A DNA stretch of 64,000 nucleotides from Nonomuraea soli. Its GTDB lineage: Bacteria > Actinomycetota > Actinomycetes > Streptosporangiales > Streptosporangiaceae. Within the stretch, counting starts at the first letter, position 1. Every line of letters begins with the position of its first letter. The notes under the pieces are model-generated. The model did no database searches. It saw only the letters and a program-made list of their open reading frames with translations, and was not told the origin of the DNA. Shown in pieces: positions 25,393 through 33,600 of this stretch. The stretch spans positions 406,970-470,969 of the forward strand of contig NZ_JACDUR010000005.1 in NCBI RefSeq assembly GCF_013761175.1, in the 5' to 3' direction. A program made the translations under genes and the position numbers.

Positions 25393-26133
25393 TTAAGGGG
25401 TGGAGGGCCAGGACATGGAGACGGTGCGGAGCACGTGCGCGAGCACCTCGTCGCGGCGTGGCACGAGGTAGAAGTGGTCGCCGTCGAGCTCGCGTACGGC
25501 GAAGCGGCCGGAGGTCAGCTCTCCCCAGCGCGCGGCCTGCCCGGAGCTGACCTCGGGGTCACCGGCGCCCAGCATGGCGGTGACGGGACAGCTCAGCGTG
25601 CCGCCGGGGATGTGGGTGTAGTTCTGGTCGAGTCGGTAGTCGTTGCGCGCCACCGGCAGCGTCAGCTCCCTGATCACCGGATCGGCCAGGTGGGCGGCGT
25701 CCACGCCGCCGAGCCGTACCAGCTCCTCGACGAGGTCGTCGTCGGTCAGGAAGTCCTGGCCCGGCCGGTACTCGTGCGGCGCGTGCCGGCCCGAGGCGAA
25801 CAGGTGCACCAGGCCGCGGCCGCGCCGTTCCAGCTCGCGGGCCACCTCGTAGGCGAGCAGGGCGCCCATGCTGTGCCCGAACAGCGCGACGGGCCGGTCG
25901 AGCAGGGGCGCCATGGCGTCGGCCACGAGCTTGGCGATGTGGTGGGCATCGTCGATCAGGGCGTCGGCGCGCCGGTCGGCACGGCCGGGATACTGCACCG
26001 CCCGCACCTCCACGGCGGGCGGCAGGTCGTGGTGCCAGGCGCGGAAGAAGGCCGCGGATCCGGCGGCGTGCGGGAAGCAGAACAGCCGCAGTCCCGCCCG
26101 CGGCCTGGGCTCGTAACAGTGGAACCACGTCAT
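25393..26133 (-). CDS. Type II (editing) thioesterase, PchC/YbtT-like (246 aa)
   Basis: This alpha/beta-hydrolase thioesterase has the start pattern LFCFPHAAGSAAFFRAW, the nucleophile Ser in FGHSMGALLAYEVA, the acid region around LGAGDPEVSS and the catalytic His in LDGDHFYLV. Such stand-alone enzymes remove wrongly loaded or stalled acyl groups from carrier domains. ATG 26133 overlaps the stop of the reductase gene (ATGA), which fixes the start. Unlike the two other thioesterase-fold proteins of this operon, it keeps the normal Ser nucleophile. Confidence 0.94.
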   Translation of the reverse strand: MTWFHCYEPRPRAGLRLFCFPHAAGSAAFFRAWHHDLPPAVEVRAVQYPGRADRRADALIDDAHHIAKLVADAMAPLLDRPVALFGHSMGALLAYEVARELERRGRGLVHLFASGRHAPHEYRPGQDFLTDDDLVEELVRLGGVDAAHLADPVIRELTLPVARNDYRLDQNYTHIPGGTLSCPVTAMLGAGDPEVSSGQAARWGELTSGRFAVRELDGDHFYLVPRRDEVLAHVLRTVSMSWPSTP

Positions 26134-27164
26134 GAGATCTCCGCTGCGGACAGGGGTCGGGGGGCGCCCTGGACCAGCAGCTCGGGGCGGCCAAGGGCGG
26201 TGGTGGCGTCGAGCCAGAGCCGGCTGAGCGTCAGGTGGTACTGACCCTGGCGCAGCGGGTCGGCGCCCTGCGCGGCCGCGTCGCACAGCTCGCCCAGAGC
26301 CCGCCGGACCCCGTCCGGCCAGAGCGTTCCGACGATCTCGCGGAAGGTCGGCGCGCGCTCGGGCCCGAGGACGGTCGCGCTGGGCAGGCACAGATGCTCG
26401 GCTTCGATGTCGAACCGGTCGTCGGCGTCGCGGCCGACGTACATGCGCGGGCTCCACACCAGGGGGCCGTGCGTGTTGACCAGGGTGAGGTTGCCGCCCT
26501 CCGTCCCCAGGGTGATGCGGTGCAGCAGGTGGAGGTGGGCGTCGGGGTCGTTGGGCGCGATCTGGTTCTGCACCCGCAGCGTCAGCGGCACCCCGCCGAT
26601 CGTGCCGGTGAGGCAGGTGAACGGGCCGGCCTGCGGGGCGGGCGCGAAGGCCCACGGCCGCAGCCCGCCGAGCGCGCGGCCGAGGATGTCGAAGAGCGCG
26701 TAGGCGACGTGCACGCTGCAGGCGGCGTCGATGTAGAGGGGCTGCTGGAGTGCGCGCAGCCTGCGGGCCGCCTCGACGAACCTGCGCACCGGCTCCAGGT
26801 GCACGTAGAGCGTGTTGATGTGGTGGATCGCTCCGGCCGAGCGGGCGGCGCGCAGGCAGCGGGCCAGCTCGTCGGCGTGCACGGGGTGCTCCTGGAGCAC
26901 GTGGACGCCGCGCTCCAGCAGCGCCGTGGCCAACTCGCTGCCCTCTCCCCCGACGACGCCCGAGCGCACCACGACGCAGGCCAGGTCGGCGACCTCGGGC
27001 ACCTGGTCCGGGTCGGTGAGCAGGGGTACGCCGTACTCCTTGGCGTACCCGGCCGAGCGGGGGCTGCCGCGGGCCAGGATGCCCGTCAGCTCGAACGGCC
27101 CGCCGGCCAGGGCGGACAGGTAGATCTGGCCGAACTTCGTGCCGCAGACCACGACCCGCTTCAC
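26130..27164 (-). CDS. Thiazolinyl imine reductase, PchG/Irp3/YbtU-like (344 aa)
   Basis: The N-terminal NADP-binding Gfo/Idh/MocA-like fold starts VVVCGTKFGQIYLSAL, the hallmark of this subfamily, and continues with the QEHPVHADELARCL segment. Members reduce the C=N bond of a carrier-bound thiazoline to a thiazolidine during pyochelin and yersiniabactin synthesis. The start is GTG overlapping the previous stop (GTGA). Next to a PchF-like NRPS, this gene predicts that at least one thiazoline, most likely the last, is reduced while bound to the PCP. Confidence 0.92.
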   Translation of the reverse strand: MKRVVVCGTKFGQIYLSALAGGPFELTGILARGSPRSAGYAKEYGVPLLTDPDQVPEVADLACVVVRSGVVGGEGSELATALLERGVHVLQEHPVHADELARCLRAARSAGAIHHINTLYVHLEPVRRFVEAARRLRALQQPLYIDAACSVHVAYALFDILGRALGGLRPWAFAPAPQAGPFTCLTGTIGGVPLTLRVQNQIAPNDPDAHLHLLHRITLGTEGGNLTLVNTHGPLVWSPRMYVGRDADDRFDIEAEHLCLPSATVLGPERAPTFREIVGTLWPDGVRRALGELCDAAAQGADPLRQGQYHLTLSRLWLDATTALGRPELLVQGAPRPLSAAEIS

Positions 27165-28225
27165 AGCGCGCCCTCCTCGAAGGCCGGTTCGGCCAGGTCG
27201 ATCATCGTGATCTCGTCGGAGACCTCGATCGTGGCCACGGAGGCCACGTCGGCCAGCACTCCTGCCGGGTCGAGCACGGCGTCGGCGTAGTGCAGGCCGG
27301 CCCCGACCTGCCCGGCGAGCACGGCGGCGGTGGCGTGCGCCACCACCGCCGCGGTGAGCGCGTAGGTGTCGGCGGTGCGCAGGGCCAGCGTGCGGGTGGC
27401 GCCTGAGCCGCTGAGCTGGAAGAGCAGCACGTAGTACGGCGTGCGCCCGGCCAGTTCGAGCTCGGCCACCCGGATGAGGTCGTCGGCGGAGACCGCGGTG
27501 CTGGCGGCGGCCATCATGCGCTCGCCGGTGACGACGTTGTACCAGCGTGCCTCCCGCAGCCCGAGCTCCCCGGCGACACGCGCCGCCTCGGTGCTCAGGT
27601 ACGGGTAGGCGGTGACGGGCCCGTGGAAGAAGGGCAGCTCCACGCCGTGCGCCGGGGTGAGTGCCCGGGAGCGGGTGGCGCCGTCACGCCATACGGCCAT
27701 GGCCTCGCCGTGGCCTTCCCGCCCGGCCAGCAGGACGTCCACGGCGGCCGCGGGGGTGAGCCGGTCCAGGCCGCCGGTGTAGACGTCGAGCCGGTCGGCC
27801 CCGCCGGGGGCGAAGCGCGCCAGGTGGCGCGGCAGCAGCCCGGTGAGGCCGGGCAGCATGCCGGCGGAGAACACGGCGACGGCCCCGGAGGGCTGCGATC
27901 CGTCGAGACGCTCGATGGCCGGGCCGTCGCCCGCGGCGTCGACGTAGTCGGCTCCGGCCAGGAACGCGGCTCGTGCCACGCGGTCGAGCAGCCGGTAGGA
28001 GGGGCCGGCGCAGTTGACCACGACGCTGCAGCCGCGGCAGAACCTGGCCAGGCTGGCCTCGTCGTAGGCGTCGACCTGCCACGCCTCGCCGTGCCCGGCC
28101 AGCTCCTCCTCGACGAAGCGGCGAGCCCGCCCGGCGTCGCGCCCGCCGACGCGGATCCCGTGCGGGGCCAGCAGCCGCGCCGCCGCGCCGCCGACCGCGC
28201 CGTACCCTCCGACGATCCCGATCAT
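27161..28225 (-). CDS. Saccharopine dehydrogenase-like NAD(P)-binding oxidoreductase (354 aa)
   Basis: The N-terminal Rossmann fold has IGIVGGYGAVGGAAARLL and a VVNCAGPSYRLLDRVARAAF segment typical of saccharopine-dehydrogenase/trans-acting enoyl-reductase-like proteins. The C-terminal domain is a less conserved alpha/beta region. It overlaps both neighbours by 4 bp, between the PchF-like NRPS and the thiazolinyl imine reductase, so it is very probably a pathway enzyme. Possible jobs are reduction of a double bond in the polyene, a second ring redox step, or oxidation of a thiazoline to a thiazole. None is shown by the sequence. Confidence 0.8.
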   Translation of the reverse strand: MIGIVGGYGAVGGAAARLLAPHGIRVGGRDAGRARRFVEEELAGHGEAWQVDAYDEASLARFCRGCSVVVNCAGPSYRLLDRVARAAFLAGADYVDAAGDGPAIERLDGSQPSGAVAVFSAGMLPGLTGLLPRHLARFAPGGADRLDVYTGGLDRLTPAAAVDVLLAGREGHGEAMAVWRDGATRSRALTPAHGVELPFFHGPVTAYPYLSTEAARVAGELGLREARWYNVVTGERMMAAASTAVSADDLIRVAELELAGRTPYYVLLFQLSGSGATRTLALRTADTYALTAAVVAHATAAVLAGQVGAGLHYADAVLDPAGVLADVASVATIEVSDEITMIDLAEPAFEEGAL

Positions 28226-31200
28226 GACGGGTCGCCGGTGATCAGCCGGGCGACGCCCGGCGCGTTGGCCTGGTCCAGGCAGCTGAAGTGGTCGCCGGCG
28301 ATGTCGACCACGTTCAGCCGGCCCAGGCAAAGCTCCTGCCAGAAGCCGGTCATGTCCGTCTGGAGGGTGGGCACGAGGTTGGTGACGCCGCTCTGGCGCA
28401 GGAAGGTGATGTCTCCGGCGTACGGCTCCGGCTCGTAGTGGGTGACGGCGGAGAAGCTCTGGCGGAAGACCCGGTAGGCCGGCTCCACCCGCTCGGGCGG
28501 CTGGCCCAGCGCGCGGGCGACGGCGGCCAGCCGGTCGCGGTGCGGCCGGTCGGCCAGGGCGGCGAATCCGCGGCCGATCCGCGCCAGTCCGGCGTCCGCG
28601 CCGGCGCCGAGGGCGGCCAGGCTGCCCTCCGGCACCTGGCCTGGCGTGGCCTCCTGAACGGCCAGCAGCGCTCTGGCCAGGTCTCCGTCCGGATAGCCGA
28701 GCCCGGTGGGGTCGAGCCCGCAGGCCTGGGCGAAGCCGTACTCCAGCATGAGCTCGTCGGTGATCCGGTAGGGGAAGCGCGAGCTGCTGATGACGGTGAG
28801 GTCGTCGACGGCCGCGCCGCTCTCGGTGAGCTGGCGGGCCAGCTCGGTGGCGATCAGCCCGCCCATGCAGTAGCCGACGACGCGTATCCGGCTCAGGCCC
28901 CGCTCCAGCAGCAGCCGCGTGTAGGCGCCCGCGAGCGTCGACGCGGCTTCGGCCGGGTCGAGCTCCAGGTAGAGCTCGGCGTCGTCGATCGCCAGGCCGT
29001 ACAGGTCGGTGCCTGCCAGTTCCCTGATCAGCGCCCGGTAGGGGGTGAGGGTCCCGGTGCCGTCGTGGACCAGCACGCGGGCCGGGCCGTCGCCTTCCGA
29101 CAGGTGGACCAGCGAGCCCGCGCGCCCACGGGTCCGGCCGGACGCGCGGTCCTCGCCCGCCTGGCGGAGGTGGGCTGCCAGCGCGGCGATGGTCGGCTGG
29201 TTGACCAGCTGGCGGACCAGGCTGTCCCAGTAGAAGCCGTCGGCCTCCGGCATCTCCTCGCGCACGCGGCCGGCCAGCCGCGTGACCAGCAGGGAGTCGC
29301 CGCCGAGTGCGAAGAAGTCCTGGTCGCGGCCGACGCGCGGCAGGCCGAGCAGCTCGGCCCACAACGCGGCCAGGCGGCGCTCGAGGTCGTCGCGCGCCTC
29401 CTCACCGGCAGGGGCGGCCTCGCCCGACGCCCGGGGCAGCAGGGCCGCCAGCCGGGCTCTGTCGATCTTGCCGTTGGAGGTCAGGGGCAGCTCGTCCACG
29501 ACCTGGAAGTGGGCGGGGATCATGTAGTCGGGCAGGCGTTCGGCCATGAAGGCTCGCAGCTCGCCCTGGTCCAGGTGCTCGCGGTCGTCGGGGAAGCGGG
29601 CGGCGAAGACGCACTGTCCCAGCTGGGCCAGCGGGCCGTCTGGCTCGGGCAGGCAGGTCATGGTGGTGGCGCCGGAGTCGGCCAGGAGGTCGAGCCATTC
29701 CTCGCGGGTGATGAAGGTGCGATCCCGGCCCCGCCGTACGTCGTCGTAGTCGCGGGGGTTCATGAGGAACTCCATCGAGCTCATGATCTGGACGTGCTCG
29801 CGGGTGGTCTCGATGAACACCAGCCAGCCGCCCGGCACGAGCAGCTCGCGGAAACGCCGCAGGACGGCGTTCGCGTCCTGGGAGTTGTGCAGGACGTTGG
29901 CGCAGAGGATGACCTCGAAGGAGTTGGGCTCGTAACCCTGGGCGCGGTAGTCGGCGTTGATGTCGAACAGGCCGTAGCGCACCCACGGATGGTCGGCGAA
30001 GTGCTCGGCCGCCCGGGCCAGGAAGAACCTGGACAGGTCGGTGAACAGGTAGTCGACGCGGTGCCCTGCCAGCTCGGGGATCAGTTCGGCACTGGTGCCC
30101 CCGACGCCCGCGCCCGCCTCCAGGATGCGCAGCGGGCCCCCGGTGTGCTGCTCGGCGACGCGGCCGATCACGGCTCGCACGATGCGGTTGACGTAGCGGC
30201 TGAGGACGTTGTCCTTGTAGGCGCCCTCCGCCGTCTCGACCCCGGCCTCGGGAAACAGCAGGTCGCGGGCGTCGAGCTCGCCGCGCAGCAGTTCGGGCAG
30301 ATGCGCGGTGCTGACGCGCAGGAATCCGATCAGCTCGGCGCCGTAGTCGAGCCGCTCCGTCAGCTCCTCGACGCGGCGCCACAGGACGGCGGTGTCGGCC
30401 GGGGCGCGCAGGCCCCGGTAGCGTCCTGAAGGATCACGGTCGAGGTGGCCGCGCTCGTGCAGCGCGGTGAGCCAGCGCCTGACCAGGCGGTGGTGGTCGG
30501 GTTTGACCCGGGCCGCGTCGAGGATCTCGGCCAGCTCGTGCCCGGGACCGGCCTCGTCGGCGAACAGCCCGGCGGTGCGCAGCGTGCCGGCCATGGCGGA
30601 CAGCGCGATCTCGTCGAGTGTCCCGGCCACCTCACTCACGCCCGCCAGGTCGACTCCGGCGATCGTCGCCCGCGCCGCCTCGCGCGCCGCCGCGTCGACG
30701 TCGGGTGCCGGGTGACGCTCCGTCTTGGGTACGGCTCGCGCGAAGGCGACCAGGCGCCGTTCCAGGGGACGGTCCCCCTCGACGATCACCGTCCCGGCGG
30801 CGACGGCGGGGTGGGCCTGCAGCGCGCTCTCCACCTCGGCGAGCTCGATGCGGTGGCCGCGGATCTTGACCTGGGAGTCCTCGCGGCCAAGGAACTCGAT
30901 GGTGCCGTCGGGCCGGTAGCGGCCCAGGTCGCCGGTGCGGTAGAGGCGCTCGCCCCGGTGGTGGACGAAACGTTCCGCGGTCTTGGCCTCGTCGCCGAGA
31001 TAGCCCAGGGCCAGGCCCGCACCGCCGATGTACAGCTCGCCCGGCACCCAGTCAGGGCTCGGCCGCAGGTGGGAGTCGTAGACGTGGAAGCTCTGGTTGG
31101 CCAGCGGCCTGCCGTACGGGATGCTGGGCCATCCGGGCAGGTCGGCGCCGATGGGGTGGTAGATCGACCAGATCGCGGCCTCGGTCGCGCCGCCCAGGCT

Positions 31201-33600
31201 GACGAGTCGCAGGCCGGGCAGGCGCCGCCGCACCCGGCCGGGCAGCGCCAGCGGGATCCAGTCGCCGGAGAGCAGGGCCAGGCGCAGCGCCGGCAGCTCC
31301 ACGTGGGGTTCGGCCTCCAGGTAGTCCTGGAGCATCTGCAGTTGCGCGGGCACCGAGTTCCAGACGGTGATCGCGTGCTCGGCGGCCAGCGCGGCCCAGT
31401 GGGAGGGGTCGCCGCGGCGCAGGGCGTCGGGCAGCACGAGTGCGGCTCCGGTGGCCAGGGTGCCGAAGACGTCGTAGACCGACAGGTCGAAGCCGAGCGC
31501 GGCCAGGCCGAGCACGCGGTCCTGGGCGCCGACGCCGAAGCGGGAGCTGATGTCGTCGATGGTGTTGCGGGCCGCCCGGTGGCTGATCACCACGCCCTTG
31601 GGGGCGCCGGTCGAGCCCGAGGTGTAGATGACGTACGCCGGTTCGTCCGGGTCGCGCCCGATCGGCGGGGCGGTGGCCGTGGTGGCGGTGGTGGGCAGCC
31701 GGTCGACCGCGATCCAGCCCTCCTCGGCCTGCCACGACTGGGTGAGCACCAGACGTGCGGAGGCGTCGGCGAGGATGCGGTCGCGCCGTGACTTGGGCTG
31801 GCCGGTGTCGATCGGCAGGTAGACGCCCGCCGCCAGCAGCGTGCCGAGGACCGCGACGACCTGCTCGATCCCCTTGTCCATGACGACGGCGACGATCTCG
31901 CCGGGCGAGTGCCCGGCGTCGAGCAGGGCTCGTGCCACTCCTCTCGCGCGTTCCAGGAGCTCGCCGTAGGTGAGGGTGGTGGCGCCGATGACGGCGACGC
32001 GCTCGGGCGTGCGCAGCGCCTGGGCGACCACCTCGTCGTGGAGCAGGCCGGTGGGCAGCGGGGCGGCGGTCCGGTTGACCTCGGCGCGGCGGCTCGCCTG
32101 GGCGGCGGGCAGCTCGACGGGCGACACGCTCGTCCACGTCTCCTGGTCGGTGAGGCGGGTGAGCAGGCCGCCGAAGGCGGTGAACATGTCGTCCACCAGC
32201 GCGTCGGGCAGCACTCCCGCGCGGACGTCCCAGTTGATCAGCAGGGCTCCGGCGTGCTCCTTGACCTGGCAGTCGATCCACACCTGGGGGGTCTGGCTGA
32301 TGCCGTACACCGGTTCGCCCTGCTCGGCCTCGGTCTGGCCGATGCCGATGGCGCTGGTGAACACCACGGGCATCAGCCCGGCGTCCCGGCCGCGCCTGCG
32401 GACCAGCTCGCGGATGACCTCCACGCCGCCGCAGCGGCGGTGTTCGAGGTCGGTGAAGAGCTGCGCGCCGATGGCGGCGGCCCTGGCGGCGAACGGAGCG
32501 TCGGGCGTGGTGTCGACGGCGAGCAGGTTGAGTGAGGTGAAGTCGCCCACGACCCGGTCGATCTGGGGGTGCAGGGGCGGGCGGTCCAGCAGCGTCAGGT
32601 TGAGGGTGAAGGCGGGCCTGCGGCTCCACCTTCCGACGACCTCGGCGTAGGCGGCGAGCACGGCCTGCGACGGGGTGAGCCCGGCGGCCGCGGCGCGTGC
32701 CCGCAGCTGCGCCCACTCCTGCGGCTGGAGGGTGGTCTCCCAGCGGGTGAACCTGGCGGCCGTGTCCTGTCCGAGGACCGGCAGTTCCGGCGCGGGCGGG
32801 AGCTCGTCGATGCGGGACCACCAGTAGGAGCGGTCGCGGTCGTACCTGCTGCTGTCGCGCTGGGCACGCAGGCCCAGCACGCAGTCGCGGAAGCTGACCG
32901 GCACCGGCGGCAGGTCGGCGTCCGGGTCGCCGATCAGCCGGTTGAGCTCGGCCAGGAGCAACTGGATGCTGACGTAGTCGGCGATGAGCAGGTCGATCGA
33001 GGCGTGCAGCAGGTCGGCGGTGTCGGTGCGAGTGATCCGCAGTTCGAACAGCGGCCAGGTGCCGGCGGGGTAGACCTTGTGCGCCATCTCCTCGCGGACC
33101 GCGGCCAGTCCTTCCCGCGGGTCCACGCCGCGCAGGTCGCTGACGAGGATGTCGTAGGCGGGCACCTGGTCCAGGACGTTCTGGTGCCCTTCCGGGTGGA
33201 TCACGGCGCGCAGCATGTCGTGGCGCTCGACCAGGGTGCGCCACGCCCGCTGGGCCCTGCCCGGGTCGAGGCTGGCGTAGGCCACCTCGACGTAGCCGTG
33301 ACAGGCCACGCCGCCGTAGCCGAAGGCGTCGTTGCGGCCGATCAGGTAGGCCTGCTGGATGTCGGTGAGCGGGAAGGGGTCCAGGCGCCGTTCCGGTTCC
33401 GGCCGCACGGTCTGGGAGGCCGATTCGCGGCGCAGTTGCTCAAGGATCTCGGGTTTGGCTTCCTGGAGGAGGGCGCGCCGGTCTTCGGTGAGCGCTCCCT
33501 TGGGGGCGCGGAAGCGCAGCCGGCCGTCCTCCTCCCACAATCTGATGCCGGCCGACTCCATGTCGGCGATCAGTCCGCGTGCGGCGGGTGCGTGGGTCAC
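28222..33600 (-). CDS. PchF-like NRPS: docking-Cy-A(Cys)-MT-PCP-TE (1792 aa)
   Basis: Domains in order: TubC-type N-terminal docking domain (1-60), heterocyclisation Cy domain (about 70-500, DLLIADYVS motif near 205), A domain (about 530-950) with a SAM methyltransferase inserted before its last motifs (EAGAGVGGTS near 1158), NGKIDR near 1376, PCP (LGGDSLL near 1430) and TE (about 1530-1780). The A-domain specificity residues read D-L-Y-N-L-S-L-I-W, the cysteine code. The order and length match PchF of pyochelin synthesis (about 1800 aa), which makes and N-methylates the last thiazolidine and releases the product. The TE nucleophile motif is GYCMGG, with Cys in place of Ser. The GTG start overlaps the previous stop. 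Confidence 0.93.
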   Translation of the reverse strand: MTHAPAARGLIADMESAGIRLWEEDGRLRFRAPKGALTEDRRALLQEAKPEILEQLRRESASQTVRPEPERRLDPFPLTDIQQAYLIGRNDAFGYGGVACHGYVEVAYASLDPGRAQRAWRTLVERHDMLRAVIHPEGHQNVLDQVPAYDILVSDLRGVDPREGLAAVREEMAHKVYPAGTWPLFELRITRTDTADLLHASIDLLIADYVSIQLLLAELNRLIGDPDADLPPVPVSFRDCVLGLRAQRDSSRYDRDRSYWWSRIDELPPAPELPVLGQDTAARFTRWETTLQPQEWAQLRARAAAAGLTPSQAVLAAYAEVVGRWSRRPAFTLNLTLLDRPPLHPQIDRVVGDFTSLNLLAVDTTPDAPFAARAAAIGAQLFTDLEHRRCGGVEVIRELVRRRGRDAGLMPVVFTSAIGIGQTEAEQGEPVYGISQTPQVWIDCQVKEHAGALLINWDVRAGVLPDALVDDMFTAFGGLLTRLTDQETWTSVSPVELPAAQASRRAEVNRTAAPLPTGLLHDEVVAQALRTPERVAVIGATTLTYGELLERARGVARALLDAGHSPGEIVAVVMDKGIEQVVAVLGTLLAAGVYLPIDTGQPKSRRDRILADASARLVLTQSWQAEEGWIAVDRLPTTATTATAPPIGRDPDEPAYVIYTSGSTGAPKGVVISHRAARNTIDDISSRFGVGAQDRVLGLAALGFDLSVYDVFGTLATGAALVLPDALRRGDPSHWAALAAEHAITVWNSVPAQLQMLQDYLEAEPHVELPALRLALLSGDWIPLALPGRVRRRLPGLRLVSLGGATEAAIWSIYHPIGADLPGWPSIPYGRPLANQSFHVYDSHLRPSPDWVPGELYIGGAGLALGYLGDEAKTAERFVHHRGERLYRTGDLGRYRPDGTIEFLGREDSQVKIRGHRIELAEVESALQAHPAVAAGTVIVEGDRPLERRLVAFARAVPKTERHPAPDVDAAAREAARATIAGVDLAGVSEVAGTLDEIALSAMAGTLRTAGLFADEAGPGHELAEILDAARVKPDHHRLVRRWLTALHERGHLDRDPSGRYRGLRAPADTAVLWRRVEELTERLDYGAELIGFLRVSTAHLPELLRGELDARDLLFPEAGVETAEGAYKDNVLSRYVNRIVRAVIGRVAEQHTGGPLRILEAGAGVGGTSAELIPELAGHRVDYLFTDLSRFFLARAAEHFADHPWVRYGLFDINADYRAQGYEPNSFEVILCANVLHNSQDANAVLRRFRELLVPGGWLVFIETTREHVQIMSSMEFLMNPRDYDDVRRGRDRTFITREEWLDLLADSGATTMTCLPEPDGPLAQLGQCVFAARFPDDREHLDQGELRAFMAERLPDYMIPAHFQVVDELPLTSNGKIDRARLAALLPRASGEAAPAGEEARDDLERRLAALWAELLGLPRVGRDQDFFALGGDSLLVTRLAGRVREEMPEADGFYWDSLVRQLVNQPTIAALAAHLRQAGEDRASGRTRGRAGSLVHLSEGDGPARVLVHDGTGTLTPYRALIRELAGTDLYGLAIDDAELYLELDPAEAASTLAGAYTRLLLERGLSRIRVVGYCMGGLIATELARQLTESGAAVDDLTVISSSRFPYRITDELMLEYGFAQACGLDPTGLGYPDGDLARALLAVQEATPGQVPEGSLAALGAGADAGLARIGRGFAALADRPHRDRLAAVARALGQPPERVEPAYRVFRQSFSAVTHYEPEPYAGDITFLRQSGVTNLVPTLQTDMTGFWQELCLGRLNVVDIAGDHFSCLDQANAPGVARLITGDPS

